Source: Streptomyces sp. NBC_00271
GTDB lineage: Bacteria; Actinomycetota; Actinomycetes; Streptomycetales; Streptomycetaceae
Reading direction: 5' to 3'
Assembly: GCF_036178845.1 (NCBI RefSeq)
Contig: NZ_CP108070.1
Span: forward strand, 8,246,001-8,310,000
DNA: 64,000 nt
Every line of letters begins with the position of its first letter. The first letter of the stretch is position 1. The translations under genes and the position numbers were made by a program. Shown here piece by piece: positions 27,222-36,678 of the stretch. A model generated the notes under the pieces. The model ran no database searches, was not told the DNA's origin, and saw only the letters and a list, made by a program, of their open reading frames with translations.

Positions 27222-28436
27222 GTGGCCCCGACAGACGAGACCGCGCAGGTCGACCAGCAGACATCCCCCTTCGGCACGACGCCGCCCACTCCGCCCCCGG
27301 GCGGGGATGCCCCCGGGCAGGGCGCGCGCATGCCGCGCTGGCTGCCGCGCGCGATGGTGCTCGCGCTCACCCTCGTCGCCCTGTTCCAACTGGGCAGTTG
27401 GGCGTTCCACCAGCTCATCGGGCTGTTGATCAACATTCTGATCGCGTTCTTCCTGGCGCTCGCCATCGAGCCCGCGGTGAGCTGGATGGCCTCGTACGGT
27501 ATGCGCCGAGGGCTGGCCACCTTCCTCGTCTTCTTCGGTCTGCTGATCGCGACGGCCGGATTCATCACGCTGCTCGGCTCGATGCTCGCGGGCCAGATCA
27601 TCAAAATGATCGAGGGCTTCCCCGAGTACCTGGACTCGGTGATCAACTGGATCAACTCGAGTTTCCACACCCACGTGAGACGGGTGGACGTCCAGGACAG
27701 CCTGGTGCACTCCGACTGGCTGCGGAAGTACGTGCAGAACAGCGCGACCGGCGTCCTGGACGTGTCCGCGCAGGTGCTCGGCGGCCTCTTCAAGCTGCTG
27801 ACGATCACGCTGTTCTCGTTCTACTTCGCGGCCGACGGGCCCCGGCTGCGGCGCGCGTTGTGCTCCGTGCTGCCGCCCGCGCGACAGGCCGAGGTGCTGC
27901 GCGCGTGGGAGATAGCCGTCGACAAGACCGGTGGCTATCTGTACTCGCGCGGTCTGATGGCGCTGATCTCCGGCATCGCGCACTACATCCTGCTGCAGGC
28001 CCTGGGCGTGCCCTACGCGCCCGTGCTCGCCGTCTGGGTGGGTCTGGTCTCGCAGTTCATCCCCACCATCGGTACGTATCTCGCCGGCGCCCTGCCGATG
28101 CTGATCGCCTTCACCATCGACCCCTGGTACGCGCTGTGGGTGCTGATCTTCGTCGTGGTCTACCAGCAGTTCGAGAACTACGTACTGCAGCCCAAGCTGA
28201 CCGCCAAGACCGTGGACATCCACCCCGCGGTCGCCTTCGGCTCGGTCATCGCGGGCACCGCCCTCCTCGGGGCCGTCGGCGCCCTGATCGCCATCCCCGC
28301 GGTCGCCACCCTCCAGGCCTTCCTGGGGGCCTATGTGAAGCGGTACGACGTCACGGACGACCCCCGGGTGCACGGTCACCGGACCAGGACGTCGCCCTCC
28401 TTCCGCGCCCGTCTGCGGGGGCTGCTCGGCCGCTGA
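27222..28436 (+). CDS. AI-2E-family (PerM/UPF0118) membrane permease
   Basis: About 404 aa. A Pro-rich cytoplasmic N-terminus (residues 1-45) is followed by eight predicted membrane helices with the family layout: two early helix pairs, a soluble region (about 135-180), then the conserved block VSQFIPTIGTYLAGALPML and YQQFENYVLQPKL. The family (TqsA/PerM) has been linked to autoinducer-2 export and Na+/H+ transport; the substrate here is unknown. GTG27222 has GAGACT 6 nt upstream; GTG27204 would add six residues. Confidence 0.85.
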   Translation: MAPTDETAQVDQQTSPFGTTPPTPPPGGDAPGQGARMPRWLPRAMVLALTLVALFQLGSWAFHQLIGLLINILIAFFLALAIEPAVSWMASYGMRRGLATFLVFFGLLIATAGFITLLGSMLAGQIIKMIEGFPEYLDSVINWINSSFHTHVRRVDVQDSLVHSDWLRKYVQNSATGVLDVSAQVLGGLFKLLTITLFSFYFAADGPRLRRALCSVLPPARQAEVLRAWEIAVDKTGGYLYSRGLMALISGIAHYILLQALGVPYAPVLAVWVGLVSQFIPTIGTYLAGALPMLIAFTIDPWYALWVLIFVVVYQQFENYVLQPKLTAKTVDIHPAVAFGSVIAGTALLGAVGALIAIPAVATLQAFLGAYVKRYDVTDDPRVHGHRTRTSPSFRARLRGLLGR

Positions 28437-28458
28437 GGCCGATGAGGTTCACCAGGGT

Positions 28459-29299
28459 TCACCAGGTGAGGGCCGCCCACACTCCGGCGCCCAGGACCGC
28501 CGCCGCGTAGCAGCCGACCGCCGCATGGATGACCCGCTGCCGTGTCCGGTCGCTCCATGGCGTGTGCGACAGCAGCCAGGCCAGCGCGGGCAGGACCAGC
28601 ACGGCGTGCAGGCTCACTCCATGCAGCGGCTTGAGCGGGGCCGTCGAGTGGTACGCCGCCTCCTGGTGACCGGTGCGGGTGAGGACGACCCCGCGCGCGA
28701 TCATCGCGGCGCCCGACGCCAGCGCGACGAGCAGGATCGCGAACCCGGAGCGCAGCGCGAGCGGCATCCCCAGGGGGGCCCGTGGGCCGGTTCCGGAAGG
28801 AGGCCACCGCGAACACGGTGAGCAGCATCACGAGAACCCCGCCGCCCACCGCGAGTGTCATCGACACCGCCGTGTCGAAGCCGGTCTCCATGTTGAGGTG
28901 CGAGGGCACCCGGCGCCACGCCTGAAGAGTGATCCCGCCCACCTCCACGACACAGTCGGCGGCGAACACGACGAGCAGCGCCGAGCGCAGACGCGTTCCG
29001 ACCCGCAGATACGACGTGACCCACGTGATCGCGATCAGTGTCAGCCCGAAGGAGAGCCCGAACGTGATGGGCTTGCGCCAGGAGACGGGGCCGTCCCAGG
29101 GGCCGCCGTCCACGGCGAAGACGACCAGATGCGCCAGCCCGGAGAGCACCAGCACGGCGCCGGTCACGTGGCAGAACCGCTCGGTGGGACGCACTCCGCG
29201 CCACGCCCCAGGCCACACGGGGCGCACCGGAGACGGTCGTGCCGGTGGGGCGACGGCGGTGGTCACGGCGGGAGCGGGGGTTCCGCTGCGGCTCTCCAT
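28459..29299 (-). pseudogene. Integral membrane protein gene with apparent 1-bp frameshift
   Basis: Two adjacent frames together encode one ~280-aa protein with about seven membrane helices. From ATG29299 the first frame reads through VTGAVLVLSGLAHLVVFAV to LLTVFAVASFRNRP, then loses hydrophobic character. The second frame continues LALRSGFAILLVALASGAA to GAGVWAALTW and the stop at 28459. The switch falls at a run of six G (28773-28778, + strand); one base fewer restores a single frame. This is either a sequencing/assembly error or a real recent mutation. I do not recognise the family. It converges with the AI-2E permease gene. Confidence 0.75.
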
Positions 29300-29625
29300 G
29301 AGGTCCAAGCTTCGGCGGCCAGGGCCCTGAGGTCGTCGTACGGCCGAAGAATCCGGTGGTACGCCCCGTGGAGTAGGCGGGGACCCCGGCCGTTGTCGGT
29401 CCGCGAACGTAGGCTCGGAGGTGCCGCGTGGTGCGCTTGACACCAAAATCGAACATCCATTCTTATGGAATCTCCGGCTGGGCTCTCGGCGGGGATTCGG
29501 CAGGGTTTTCACGGAGATGTACCCGAGTTATCCACAGGCTGGACGGGCGTCGGGGCGCATTGTCAGTGGCAGGCGTTAGCGTCTTTGACGTGAAGCGATC
29601 GACTCAAGCAAACCGGGTGGAACCC
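29300..29625. other. recA upstream region
   Basis: About 325 bp between the divergent membrane protein gene and recA. It holds the recA SOS promoter (29437-29466) and a ~155-nt recA leader; nothing else is recognisable. Confidence 0.7.
29437..29466 (+). promoter_or_regulatory. recA promoter with LexA (SOS) box
   Basis: -35 TTGACA (29437-29442) and -10 TCTTAT (29461-29466) are 18 bp apart. Between and overlapping them lies GAACATCCATTC (29451-29462), a Gram-positive/actinobacterial SOS box (GAAC-N4-GTTC type, one mismatch). LexA bound here would block polymerase. Confidence 0.85.
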
Positions 29626-30750
29626 ATGGCAGGTACGGACCGCGAGAAGGCGCTCGACGCCGCGCTCGCACAGATTGAACGGCAATTCGGCAAGGGCGCG
29701 GTGATGCGCCTGGGCGAGCGGCCGAACGAGCCCATCGAGGTCATCCCCACCGGATCGACCGCGCTCGACGTGGCCCTCGGTGTCGGCGGCCTGCCGCGCG
29801 GCCGAGTGGTGGAGGTGTACGGCCCGGAGTCCTCCGGTAAGACGACGCTGACGCTGCACGCGGTGGCGAACGCGCAGAAGGCCGGCGGCCAGGTGGCCTT
29901 CGTGGACGCCGAGCACGCCCTCGACCCCGAGTACGCGAAGAAGCTCGGTGTCGACATCGACAACCTGATCCTGTCCCAGCCGGACAACGGCGAGCAGGCG
30001 CTGGAAATCGTGGACATGCTCGTCCGCTCCGGCGCGCTCGACCTGATCGTCATCGACTCCGTCGCCGCCCTGGTGCCGCGCGCGGAGATCGAGGGCGAGA
30101 TGGGCGACTCGCACGTGGGTCTGCAGGCCCGTCTGATGAGCCAGGCCCTGCGGAAGATCACCAGCGCGCTCAACCAGTCGAAGACCACCGCGATCTTCAT
30201 CAACCAGCTGCGCGAGAAGATCGGCGTGATGTTCGGGTCCCCGGAGACCACGACGGGTGGCCGGGCGCTGAAGTTCTACGCCTCGGTGCGACTCGACATC
30301 CGCCGCATCGAGACGCTGAAGGACGGCACCGACGCGGTCGGCAACCGCACCCGCGTCAAGGTCGTCAAGAACAAGGTCGCGCCGCCCTTCAAGCAGGCCG
30401 AGTTCGACATCCTCTACGGGCACGGCATCAGCCGCGAGGGCGGCCTGATCGACATGGGCGTGGAGCACGGCTTCGTCCGCAAGGCCGGCGCCTGGTACAC
30501 GTACGAGGGCGACCAGCTCGGCCAGGGCAAGGAGAACGCGCGCAACTTCCTGAAGGACAACCCCGACCTCGCCAACGAGATCGAGAAGAAGATCCTGGAG
30601 AAGCTGGGCGTCGGTGTGAGGCCGACGGAGCCCACCGCCGAGCCGGGCGCGGACGCGGCGGTCTCGACCGCCTCGGACGAGGCCGCGAAGACGGTGCCCG
30701 CTCCGGCGGCCAAGGCCACCAAGTCCAAGGCCGCGGCGGCCAAGAGCTAG
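29626..30750 (+). CDS. recA: RecA recombinase
   Basis: A 374-aa RecA: Walker [10 protein letters not shown] (from residue 66), Walker [12 protein letters not shown]1/L2 loops ([20 protein letters not shown] and [20 protein letters not shown]) and a Lys/Ala-rich C-terminal tail typical of Streptomyces. It catalyses homologous strand exchange and stimulates LexA self-cleavage. ATG29626 follows GGGTGG weakly; upstream in-frame codons precede the conserved N-terminus. An SOS box lies in its promoter and recX follows 3 bp downstream. Confidence 0.99.
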   Translation: MAGTDREKALDAALAQIERQFGKGAVMRLGERPNEPIEVIPTGSTALDVALGVGGLPRGRVVEVYGPESSGKTTLTLHAVANAQKAGGQVAFVDAEHALDPEYAKKLGVDIDNLILSQPDNGEQALEIVDMLVRSGALDLIVIDSVAALVPRAEIEGEMGDSHVGLQARLMSQALRKITSALNQSKTTAIFINQLREKIGVMFGSPETTTGGRALKFYASVRLDIRRIETLKDGTDAVGNRTRVKVVKNKVAPPFKQAEFDILYGHGISREGGLIDMGVEHGFVRKAGAWYTYEGDQLGQGKENARNFLKDNPDLANEIEKKILEKLGVGVRPTEPTAEPGADAAVSTASDEAAKTVPAPAAKATKSKAAAAKS

Positions 30751-30753
30751 TCC

Positions 30754-31677
30754 ATGACGCGACGAACCGACTGGGCCGAGTACGCCTACCCCGTCCCCCC
30801 GCGGGGGCAGGGGCACGGGGGGAACGGCGACTCGGCCGGAGACGGTGAAAGAGCGCACGGCGGGGACGGGCCGTACGGGGACGAGACGTATGGCGGCTCC
30901 TCCGCGTACTCCGGTGATACGTATGGCCCCGAGGGGTTCCACGGCGGGGATCCGTACGGCAGTGACGGTCCGGCGGGCCACGGCGAAGGCGACGGTCTGA
31001 CGGACGGTCACGGTTCTCCGGGCGGTGGATCGCGCCGTGGCGGTGGGCGGCGCGGCGACGGGGGGCCGCGAGGTGGACGAGGGCGTCGGAGGCGTGGCGG
31101 TTTCGGTGAGCCGTCCGACGACCCACAGGACGGAGGCACTCCTTCCTCGTCGAGGGCCGAGAAGGGGGAGCCCCCAGGGGACCCGGCTGAGCGGGCGCGG
31201 GCGATCTGTCTGCGCCTGCTCACCGGGACCCCGCGCACGCGGAAACAGCTCGCGGACGCGTTGCGCAAGCGTGAGATCCCCGACGATGTGGCGGACGAGG
31301 TGCTGTCACGGTTCGAGGAGGTCGGGCTGATCAACGACGGTGCCTTCGCGGACGCCTGGGTGGAGTCCCGGCACCACGGCCGAGGTCTGGCCCGGCGGGC
31401 GCTCGCGCGGGAGCTGCGGACCAAGGGCGTGGACTCGACGCTGATCGACGAGGCCGTCGGGCAGCTCGACTCCGAGCAGGAAGAGACGACGGCGCGTGAG
31501 CTCGTCGCGCGCAAGCTCCGCTCCACGCGCGGTCTCGACCGCGACAAGCGGCTGCGACGCCTCGCGGGCATGCTCGCCCGCAAGGGCTACTCCGAGGGCA
31601 TGGCGCTGCGCGTGGTTCGCCAGGCGCTGGAGGAAGAGGGGGAGGACACGGAGGGCTTGGGGGACGAGGGGTTTTGA
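30754..31677 (+). CDS. recX: RecX, RecA regulator
   Basis: A 307-aa protein. The C-terminal ~165 residues are the RecX three-helix repeat domain ([53 protein letters not shown]). RecX binds RecA filaments and limits their activity. The N-terminal ~135 residues are Gly/Asp/Tyr-rich then Arg/Gly-rich and probably disordered, an extension common in Streptomyces. The start is three bases after the recA stop, indicating one transcript. Confidence 0.95.
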   Translation: MTRRTDWAEYAYPVPPRGQGHGGNGDSAGDGERAHGGDGPYGDETYGGSSAYSGDTYGPEGFHGGDPYGSDGPAGHGEGDGLTDGHGSPGGGSRRGGGRRGDGGPRGGRGRRRRGGFGEPSDDPQDGGTPSSSRAEKGEPPGDPAERARAICLRLLTGTPRTRKQLADALRKREIPDDVADEVLSRFEEVGLINDGAFADAWVESRHHGRGLARRALARELRTKGVDSTLIDEAVGQLDSEQEETTARELVARKLRSTRGLDRDKRLRRLAGMLARKGYSEGMALRVVRQALEEEGEDTEGLGDEGF

Positions 31678-32148
31678 GCCTTGGGGGCGACGGGTTTCCG
31701 GGGTCGAGGGGGCGCGGTCCGAGGGGCTGAGTCCGTAAGGCCGTGGATGGGAGAAGGTCGGCTCAGGAGGGCTCGAGGGGCGGCTCGGTAGCAGAGCGGC
31801 ATCTGTTCGGGGCGATGACCTGCGCGAGCGTCCGGCCCCAGGTCTCGATATTGATCCCGGCCCCCGGGCTAGGTGTCTCCTGTCTTCGCCTGCGCTCTCG
31901 AACGCGATTCCGATTCCAACTTCGGCCCTGATCCCGACTCCGGCCTCGAACCAGGCTCGGCCTCGATCCGCCCCCGGTTTCGCCCCGGCCCCTGAACCCG
32001 GCCTCTGACCCTCCCCTTCTCCCGTCTCCCCACCCCCGCCCGCCCCTGGATTGTCCAGCTCCCCTTCGTGAGGGTGGGGTTAACCCCCGGAGGGAGACGC
32101 CGGGTTGCCGCAATGCACAGGTGTCTGTGCACAGAGGACTGTGTACGC
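31678..32148. other. Gene-free region after recX
   Basis: About 470 bp. It includes an irregular purine/pyrimidine-biased stretch (31890-32040) with quasi-repeats of CGATTCCGATTCC type and the leader of the ArsR-like gene. I found no credible gene, tRNA or terminator. Confidence 0.5.
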
Positions 32149-32880
32149 ATGGCACAGGAACCCGGCGCGGAACCCTTGGCGGGGCGGGGCGAGGAGACTT
32201 CGCGTGGCCCCACAGAGCTCTCCGACCTCGCCACGCTCAAGGCCCTCGCGCAGCCCCGTCGGCAGCGCATGCTTCAGCACCTCACCGTGCACGGCCCCGC
32301 CACCTCGGCGACGCTCGCCCGGGCGCTCGGGCTCAACACCGGAGCCACCAGCTACCACCTGCGTGAGCTCGCTCGGTACGGCTTCGTGGAGGAAGTGGAC
32401 CGACCGGCTGAGGCGGGCGGCCACGGCAGGGAGCGCTGGTGGCGGGCCGTCCCCGGCGACCGCCGCTTCCCGCCGCGCAGTCGGCAGAGCCCCGAGATGC
32501 GGCTCGTCATGGACGAGCTGAACCACCACGCGTACGCCGCCGACCTCGAACTCTTCGAGCAGATGCAACTGCAGACGCAGGCGCAGAGGCAGCTACGGAC
32601 GCGGGGCGCGGACGGGGAGGTGGGCGAAGCCGATCCCTGGGTCGACGCCTTCCCCTACTCGCGCGGCAGCATCCGGCTGACGCTCCCCGAACTCCGCGCG
32701 TTCTTCGAGGAGTACATCGCGCTCCTCAACCGCTACAAGCGCCCCGAGGCCGACACTCCGCCCGGCGCCCGCACCGTGCTCACCCGGTTCCTCGCCTTCC
32801 CGGCCCCCGACGCCGCGCCCGACACCGCGCCTGAGAACCGCCCGGCACCCCACGACAGACCAGGGAGCGACCCCTCATGA
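32149..32880 (+). CDS. ArsR-type winged-helix regulator
   Basis: A 243-aa regulator. An ArsR/HTH_20 winged helix spans about residues 18-110 (LATLKALAQPRRQRMLQHL, TSATLARALGLNTGATSYHL, LARYGFVEEV). The remainder is helical and ends in an Ala/Pro-rich tail. No metal-binding Cys motif is seen. The stop overlaps the ATG of the FtsX-type permease gene (ATGATG/TGA), so it probably controls that permease. ATG32149 has GAGGA about 10 nt upstream. Confidence 0.8.
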   Translation: MAQEPGAEPLAGRGEETSRGPTELSDLATLKALAQPRRQRMLQHLTVHGPATSATLARALGLNTGATSYHLRELARYGFVEEVDRPAEAGGHGRERWWRAVPGDRRFPPRSRQSPEMRLVMDELNHHAYAADLELFEQMQLQTQAQRQLRTRGADGEVGEADPWVDAFPYSRGSIRLTLPELRAFFEEYIALLNRYKRPEADTPPGARTVLTRFLAFPAPDAAPDTAPENRPAPHDRPGSDPS

Positions 32881-35429
32881 TGCTGCGTTACGCCCTGCGG
32901 ACCGTCCGAGCCCGCAAAGGTGGCTTCCTCGGTGCCTTCTTCGCCTTGATGTGCGCGGCCGCTCTCATCACCGCCTGCGGCACCCTCCTGGAGACGGGCC
33001 TGCGCGGCACGATCGCCACCGAACGGTATGCCGCGACGCCCGTCGTGGTCTCCGCCGACCAGAACGTCCACCAGACCACCGTCAAACACAAGAAGGGCAA
33101 GACCAAGGTCAAGCACAAGGCCAAGCCGATCGCCGAACGGGCCTGGCTCCCGGACGACCTCGCCACCGAGCTCCGGAAGGTGCCCGGCGTACGTGAGGTC
33201 GTCCCCGAACTGACCTTCCTGGCCGAGCCCTTGGCACCCGGCGGAGCCGTCGACAAGGACCGGCCCGCCTACGGGCACGCCTGGGACTCCGCCGCGCTGA
33301 CCCCGTACACCCTCACCACCGGCACCGTCCCCAAGGCCGACGGTGATCTCGTCATCGACCGCCGTCTCGCCGAGCGCGCCCATCTAGAGCCCGGCGACCG
33401 GCTCACCGTCCAGTCGACGCAGAGCCCGCGGACCTACCGGGTGACCGGAATAGCCGCCCCCGCTCACGAGGTGCGGCACCAGACCGCCCTCTTCTTCTCC
33501 ACCGCCGAGGCCCGCCGCCTCGCCGCCCACCCCGGACAGGTCACCGCCTTCGGGGTGCTTCCCGCCAAGGGCACGGACGCGGCCGTGCTGAAGCGATCGG
33601 TCAGCACGGCGCTGCACGGAACCAAGGCGCCGCACGGTACGAGCGCGCAGGTCAGCGCCGGTGACGGCCGAGGGCCCGTGGAGTTCCTGGACGCGGCCGC
33701 CGCGCGTACGAAGCTGGTCAGCATGGGCGGTGCGATGGGCGGCACCTCACTGCTCGTGGCCGTCCTCGTGGTGGTCGGGACCTTCGCGCTCTCCGTGCAG
33801 CAGCGCCATCGCGAACTCGCCCTGCTGCGCGCCATCGCCGCCACGCCGGGCCAGATCCGGGCGCTCCTCGGCCGTGAGGCACTGATCGTCGGGGCCGCCG
33901 CGGGTACCACCGGCGCGCTGGCGGGGCTGCCGCTGGGGAGTTGGCTGCACCGCCGGTTCGTGGCCATGGGCGCCGTGCCGGCCACGCTTCAGCACACCGT
34001 GAGCGTCTTCCCGCCGTTCGCCGCGCTCGCCGCGACACTGCTCGGCGCCTGGGCCGCCGCCCGTATCTCCTCGCGCCGGATCGCCCGGATCCGCCCGGCC
34101 GAGGCGCTCGCCGAAGCCAGGGCCGAGCGCACCCGCCCGGCGTGGGGACGGATCCTCGCGGGTGTCGCCCTGCTCGCCGGTGGTGCCGTCCTCGTCGCCG
34201 TGCTCAGTGTTCTGCGCACGGAACCCGCCTCGACTCCCGTGACCTTCCTGGCCGTCGTGGTCCTCGCCTCCTCGGTCGCGCTGCTCGGTCCGCTGCTGGT
34301 CAGGGCGGCCGTGGCCGTACTCGGAGGTCCGCTCGCGCTGACCGGGCCCAGCAGTCGGCTGGCGCGTGCCAACCTCCGTGGCCATGCCGCCCGGATGGCC
34401 TCCGTCGTCACCCCTCTGACCCTCCTCATCGGCATGACCTGCACCGTTCTCTTCGTCCAGCCGACCCTGGGCAACGCGGCCCGCGCCCAGGCCCGCGAGG
34501 GCATCCGCGCCGACTGGGTGGTGGCCGCCCAGGGCCCGGGCGTACCGGCCGAGGCCGCACGGCGGCTGCGTACGCAGCACGACACCGTCACCGAAGTGGT
34601 CCGCACGACCGTCCGGGTGGGACTCGACAAGTACGCGGCGCAGGGCGTCACCCCCGGGGGCCTCACCCGCACCTGGGACCCGGACGTCACAGCCGGCTCC
34701 CTGAAGAAGCTCACCGAGGACACCGTCGCCGTCAGCCAACTCGCCGCCGACCAGCTCCACCTGAAGCCCGGCAGTCCCCTGAAACTCACGCTCGGCGACG
34801 GAACACCCGCCACGCCGACCGTGGTGGCCGTCTACGCCAAGGGCCTCGGCTTCGGCGACCTCACCTTCGCCCATGACCTGATCGCCCGCCATGTGGACAA
34901 CCCGCTCGCGGCCTCCGTCCTCGTCAGCACCGCCCGTACACAGACACAACTCGCGACTACTCTCCGTGAGTTCCCGGGGATCCACGTCCTCGCTCCGGCC
35001 GCCGCCGACTCGATCCAGGCCGCACGGCAGCAGGCGAACGCCGAGGTCAACTACCTCGCCATGGGACTCGTCCTGGCCTTTACCGCCATCGCCGTCGTCA
35101 ACACGCTGGCCATGTCGGTCTCGGAGCGTGTCCGCGAGTTCGCGCTGCTGCGCCTCGCCGGGGCGACCCGGCGCCAGGTGCTGGGGATGCTGCGCACGGA
35201 GGCGCTCTCGGTCCTGCTGCTCGCCACCGCGCTCGGCAGCGGAATCGCGCTCGCCGTCCTGACCGCGTTCAGCGTCGGCATGACGGGCGAGGCGGCTCCG
35301 GCGGTCACACCCCTGGTGTACGTCGCCGTGGTCGCGCTCGCCGGGCTGCTCGCGCTCGTCGCCACCGCGTTGCCGGGCCGGGTGGCGTTGCGGGTGAGCC
35401 CGGTCACGGTGGCCACGGCCAAGGAGTAA
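32877..35429 (+). CDS. FtsX-type ABC transporter permease without adjacent ATPase
   Basis: An 850-aa membrane protein with two FtsX/MacB-type units. A membrane helix near residues 15-40 leads to an extracellular domain (about 45-270), three helices (about 285-400), further helices (about 420-475, 500-530), a second extracellular domain (about 540-710) and three final helices (about 725-845). This resembles permeases that export peptides or lipids or act as mechanotransmitters with a MacB-type ATPase. No such ATPase gene is adjacent. The first extracellular domain carries an unusual basic segment (VKHKKGKTKVKHKAK, about residues 64-82). Translationally coupled to the ArsR-type gene upstream. 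Confidence 0.85.
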   Translation: MMLRYALRTVRARKGGFLGAFFALMCAAALITACGTLLETGLRGTIATERYAATPVVVSADQNVHQTTVKHKKGKTKVKHKAKPIAERAWLPDDLATELRKVPGVREVVPELTFLAEPLAPGGAVDKDRPAYGHAWDSAALTPYTLTTGTVPKADGDLVIDRRLAERAHLEPGDRLTVQSTQSPRTYRVTGIAAPAHEVRHQTALFFSTAEARRLAAHPGQVTAFGVLPAKGTDAAVLKRSVSTALHGTKAPHGTSAQVSAGDGRGPVEFLDAAAARTKLVSMGGAMGGTSLLVAVLVVVGTFALSVQQRHRELALLRAIAATPGQIRALLGREALIVGAAAGTTGALAGLPLGSWLHRRFVAMGAVPATLQHTVSVFPPFAALAATLLGAWAAARISSRRIARIRPAEALAEARAERTRPAWGRILAGVALLAGGAVLVAVLSVLRTEPASTPVTFLAVVVLASSVALLGPLLVRAAVAVLGGPLALTGPSSRLARANLRGHAARMASVVTPLTLLIGMTCTVLFVQPTLGNAARAQAREGIRADWVVAAQGPGVPAEAARRLRTQHDTVTEVVRTTVRVGLDKYAAQGVTPGGLTRTWDPDVTAGSLKKLTEDTVAVSQLAADQLHLKPGSPLKLTLGDGTPATPTVVAVYAKGLGFGDLTFAHDLIARHVDNPLAASVLVSTARTQTQLATTLREFPGIHVLAPAAADSIQAARQQANAEVNYLAMGLVLAFTAIAVVNTLAMSVSERVREFALLRLAGATRRQVLGMLRTEALSVLLLATALGSGIALAVLTAFSVGMTGEAAPAVTPLVYVAVVALAGLLALVATALPGRVALRVSPVTVATAKE

Positions 35430-35476
35430 GCGGCGGTACGCAATGGTGGGCGCCCCTTACATCAGGAGGCGCCCAT

Positions 35477-35507
35477 CAAGTACGTACCGCGACCAAGTAC
35501 GTACCGC
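35477..35507. repeat. Two-copy 14-bp direct repeat
   Basis: CAAGTACGTACCGC occurs at 35477-35490 and 35494-35507, period 17, each copy containing the palindrome GTACGTAC. It lies between convergent genes, after a short hairpin (TGGGCGCC/GGCGCCCA, about 35447-35476) that may terminate the permease gene. Confidence 0.55.
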
Positions 35508-35531
35508 CACACGGTGATCGTGAGCCCAGAG

Positions 35532-35927
35532 CTAGGCCGTCACCGGGAGACCGGCCGCCTTCCACGCCTGGAAGCCGCCGACCAGGTCGGTCGTCCGGTG
35601 CAGTCCGAGCTGGTGGAGGGAGACGGCGGCGAGGCTGGACGCGTACCCCTCGTTGCAGATCACCACGACCCGCAGATCGTGGCTCGTGGCCTCCGGGGCG
35701 TGGTGGCTGCCCTGCGGGTCGAGCCGCCACTCCAGTTCGTTGCGCTCGACGACGAGGGCGCCGGGGATCAGTCCGTCGCGCTCGCGCAGGGCGGCGTACC
35801 GGATGTCGACTAGGAGGGCTTCGCCGGCCTGCGCGGCGGAGTACGCCTCCTCGGCCTCCACCCGGTCGAGTCCCTCGCGGACCCGTTCCAGCAACGTGTC
35901 GATGCCCACCGGGCGGGGTGCGCTCAC
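35532..35927 (-). CDS. Rhodanese-like sulfurtransferase
   Basis: A 131-aa single rhodanese domain (LVDIRYAALRERDGLIPGAL; active-site Cys in VVICNEGYASS; GGFQAWKAAGLPV). It likely handles sulfane sulfur from cysteine breakdown. GTG35927 overlaps the cysteine dioxygenase stop (GTGA), so the two are co-transcribed and coupled. This pairing is frequent in Streptomyces. Confidence 0.92.
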   Translation of the reverse strand: MSAPRPVGIDTLLERVREGLDRVEAEEAYSAAQAGEALLVDIRYAALRERDGLIPGALVVERNELEWRLDPQGSHHAPEATSHDLRVVVICNEGYASSLAAVSLHQLGLHRTTDLVGGFQAWKAAGLPVTA

Positions 35928-36466
35928 TGCCAGTCCTCCGGACGCTCGACGTGCTCCAGGCGCAGCACCTGTCCCGTGCGGCTGTAGCGGCGGATCCGGG
36001 GCAGGGGCGGGTAGTACGCGTGGACGGAGATCGCGTGCTCCTCGGTGGACTCGTTGAGCACCTCGTGCACGTGGTGGCGGCCGAAGGAGCGGCCCTCGCC
36101 GGCCGGCAGCCGACGTTCGCGGTCGACGTCCTCGGAGAGTTCGAGGGTCTTCCAGCCGTCGGTGGGCAGGCGGGCGGCGAGCGAGTATTCCTTGAGCTCG
36201 CCCGCGGCGGCGACGAAGGCACCGACCGAGTCGGCGTGGTCGTGCCAGCCGGTCCCGGTGCCGGGGGGCCAGCCGATGAGCCAGGCCTCGCTGCCACCGG
36301 GGCCCTCAAGGCGCACCCAGGTGCGGCCCTCGGGGTCGAGGGGGAGGGAAGCGATCAGCTCGGCGTCGGCGGCGGTGCGGCGCACGAAGTCGAACAGGTC
36401 GGCCTGGGTGGGGGCCTGGACCGGTGCGGAGGAGGAAGGCGTGGTGGAGGGGGTGGACACAGACAC
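35924..36466 (-). CDS. Cysteine dioxygenase (type I)
   Basis: A 180-aa cupin iron enzyme converting cysteine to cysteine sulfinate. Iron ligands fit the family pattern: WHDHADSVGAF (two His) and the later His in FGRHHVHEV. A Ser/Thr/Pro-rich N-terminus of ~20 residues precedes the cupin. GTG36466 has AGGACGG 5 nt upstream; longer frames upstream run through the leader region. It is the first structural gene after the Cys leader peptide at 36549-36596, which suggests control by cysteine supply. Confidence 0.92.
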   Translation of the reverse strand: MSVSTPSTTPSSSAPVQAPTQADLFDFVRRTAADAELIASLPLDPEGRTWVRLEGPGGSEAWLIGWPPGTGTGWHDHADSVGAFVAAAGELKEYSLAARLPTDGWKTLELSEDVDRERRLPAGEGRSFGRHHVHEVLNESTEEHAISVHAYYPPLPRIRRYSRTGQVLRLEHVERPEDWQ

Positions 36467-36548
36467 GGGTACCGTCCTGGGCGTTCGCGTGGGCGCGCGC
36501 GGCAGCCGACAGGCAGAGGCGGCGCGCGGGGAGAGAAGAGCTGCGAAT

Positions 36549-36596
36549 TCAGCAGGACGGGCGACACACGCAGCCCGCATAGCGGACGAGGTCCAT
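36549..36596 (-). CDS. Cys-containing leader peptide upstream of cysteine dioxygenase
   Basis: A 15-codon ORF, MDLVRYAGCVCRPSC, starts at ATG36596 behind a strong ribosome binding site (GGAGGG, 5 nt spacing) and stops 82 nt before the dioxygenase start. Three of its last seven codons are Cys (TGC, TGT, TGC), the final one next to the stop. Actinobacteria are known to use short Cys-rich leader ORFs to attenuate expression of sulfur operons by ribosome stalling; the context (cysteine catabolic genes) fits. A GC-rich inverted repeat at about 36492-36534 could provide the alternative RNA structure. Confidence 0.8.
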   Translation of the reverse strand: MDLVRYAGCVCRPSC

Positions 36597-36642
36597 ATGG
36601 ACCCTCCGCCACAGGCGCACACAGGTGTCGGTCACGATCCGG

Positions 36643-36671
36643 AGTACACCATGGCGGTCCGGGCCGGTCAA
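36643..36671 (-). promoter_or_regulatory. Promoter of the leader-cysteine dioxygenase-rhodanese operon
   Basis: Minus strand -35 TTGACC (36671-36666), 17-bp spacer, -10 TGTACT (36648-36643). Transcription would begin near 36636, about 40 nt before the leader peptide start. Confidence 0.6.
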
Positions 36672-36678
36672 CTCACTG

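Noticed and set aside
28376..29512. Reading the membrane gene as a single 378-codon protein without a frameshift
   Set aside because: After 28780 this frame becomes Arg/Pro/Gly-rich and loses membrane helices, while the neighbouring frame continues them; the frameshift reading is better.
30428..31126. Minus-strand open frame over the recA-recX junction
   Set aside because: Pro/Arg/Ser-rich shadow of recA and the Gly-rich recX N-terminus.
31760..31880. Possible tRNA or remnant gene after recX
   Set aside because: A GGTAGCAGAGC-like string is seen, but no cloverleaf can be built, and the opposite-strand frame has no recognisable domain or ribosome binding site.
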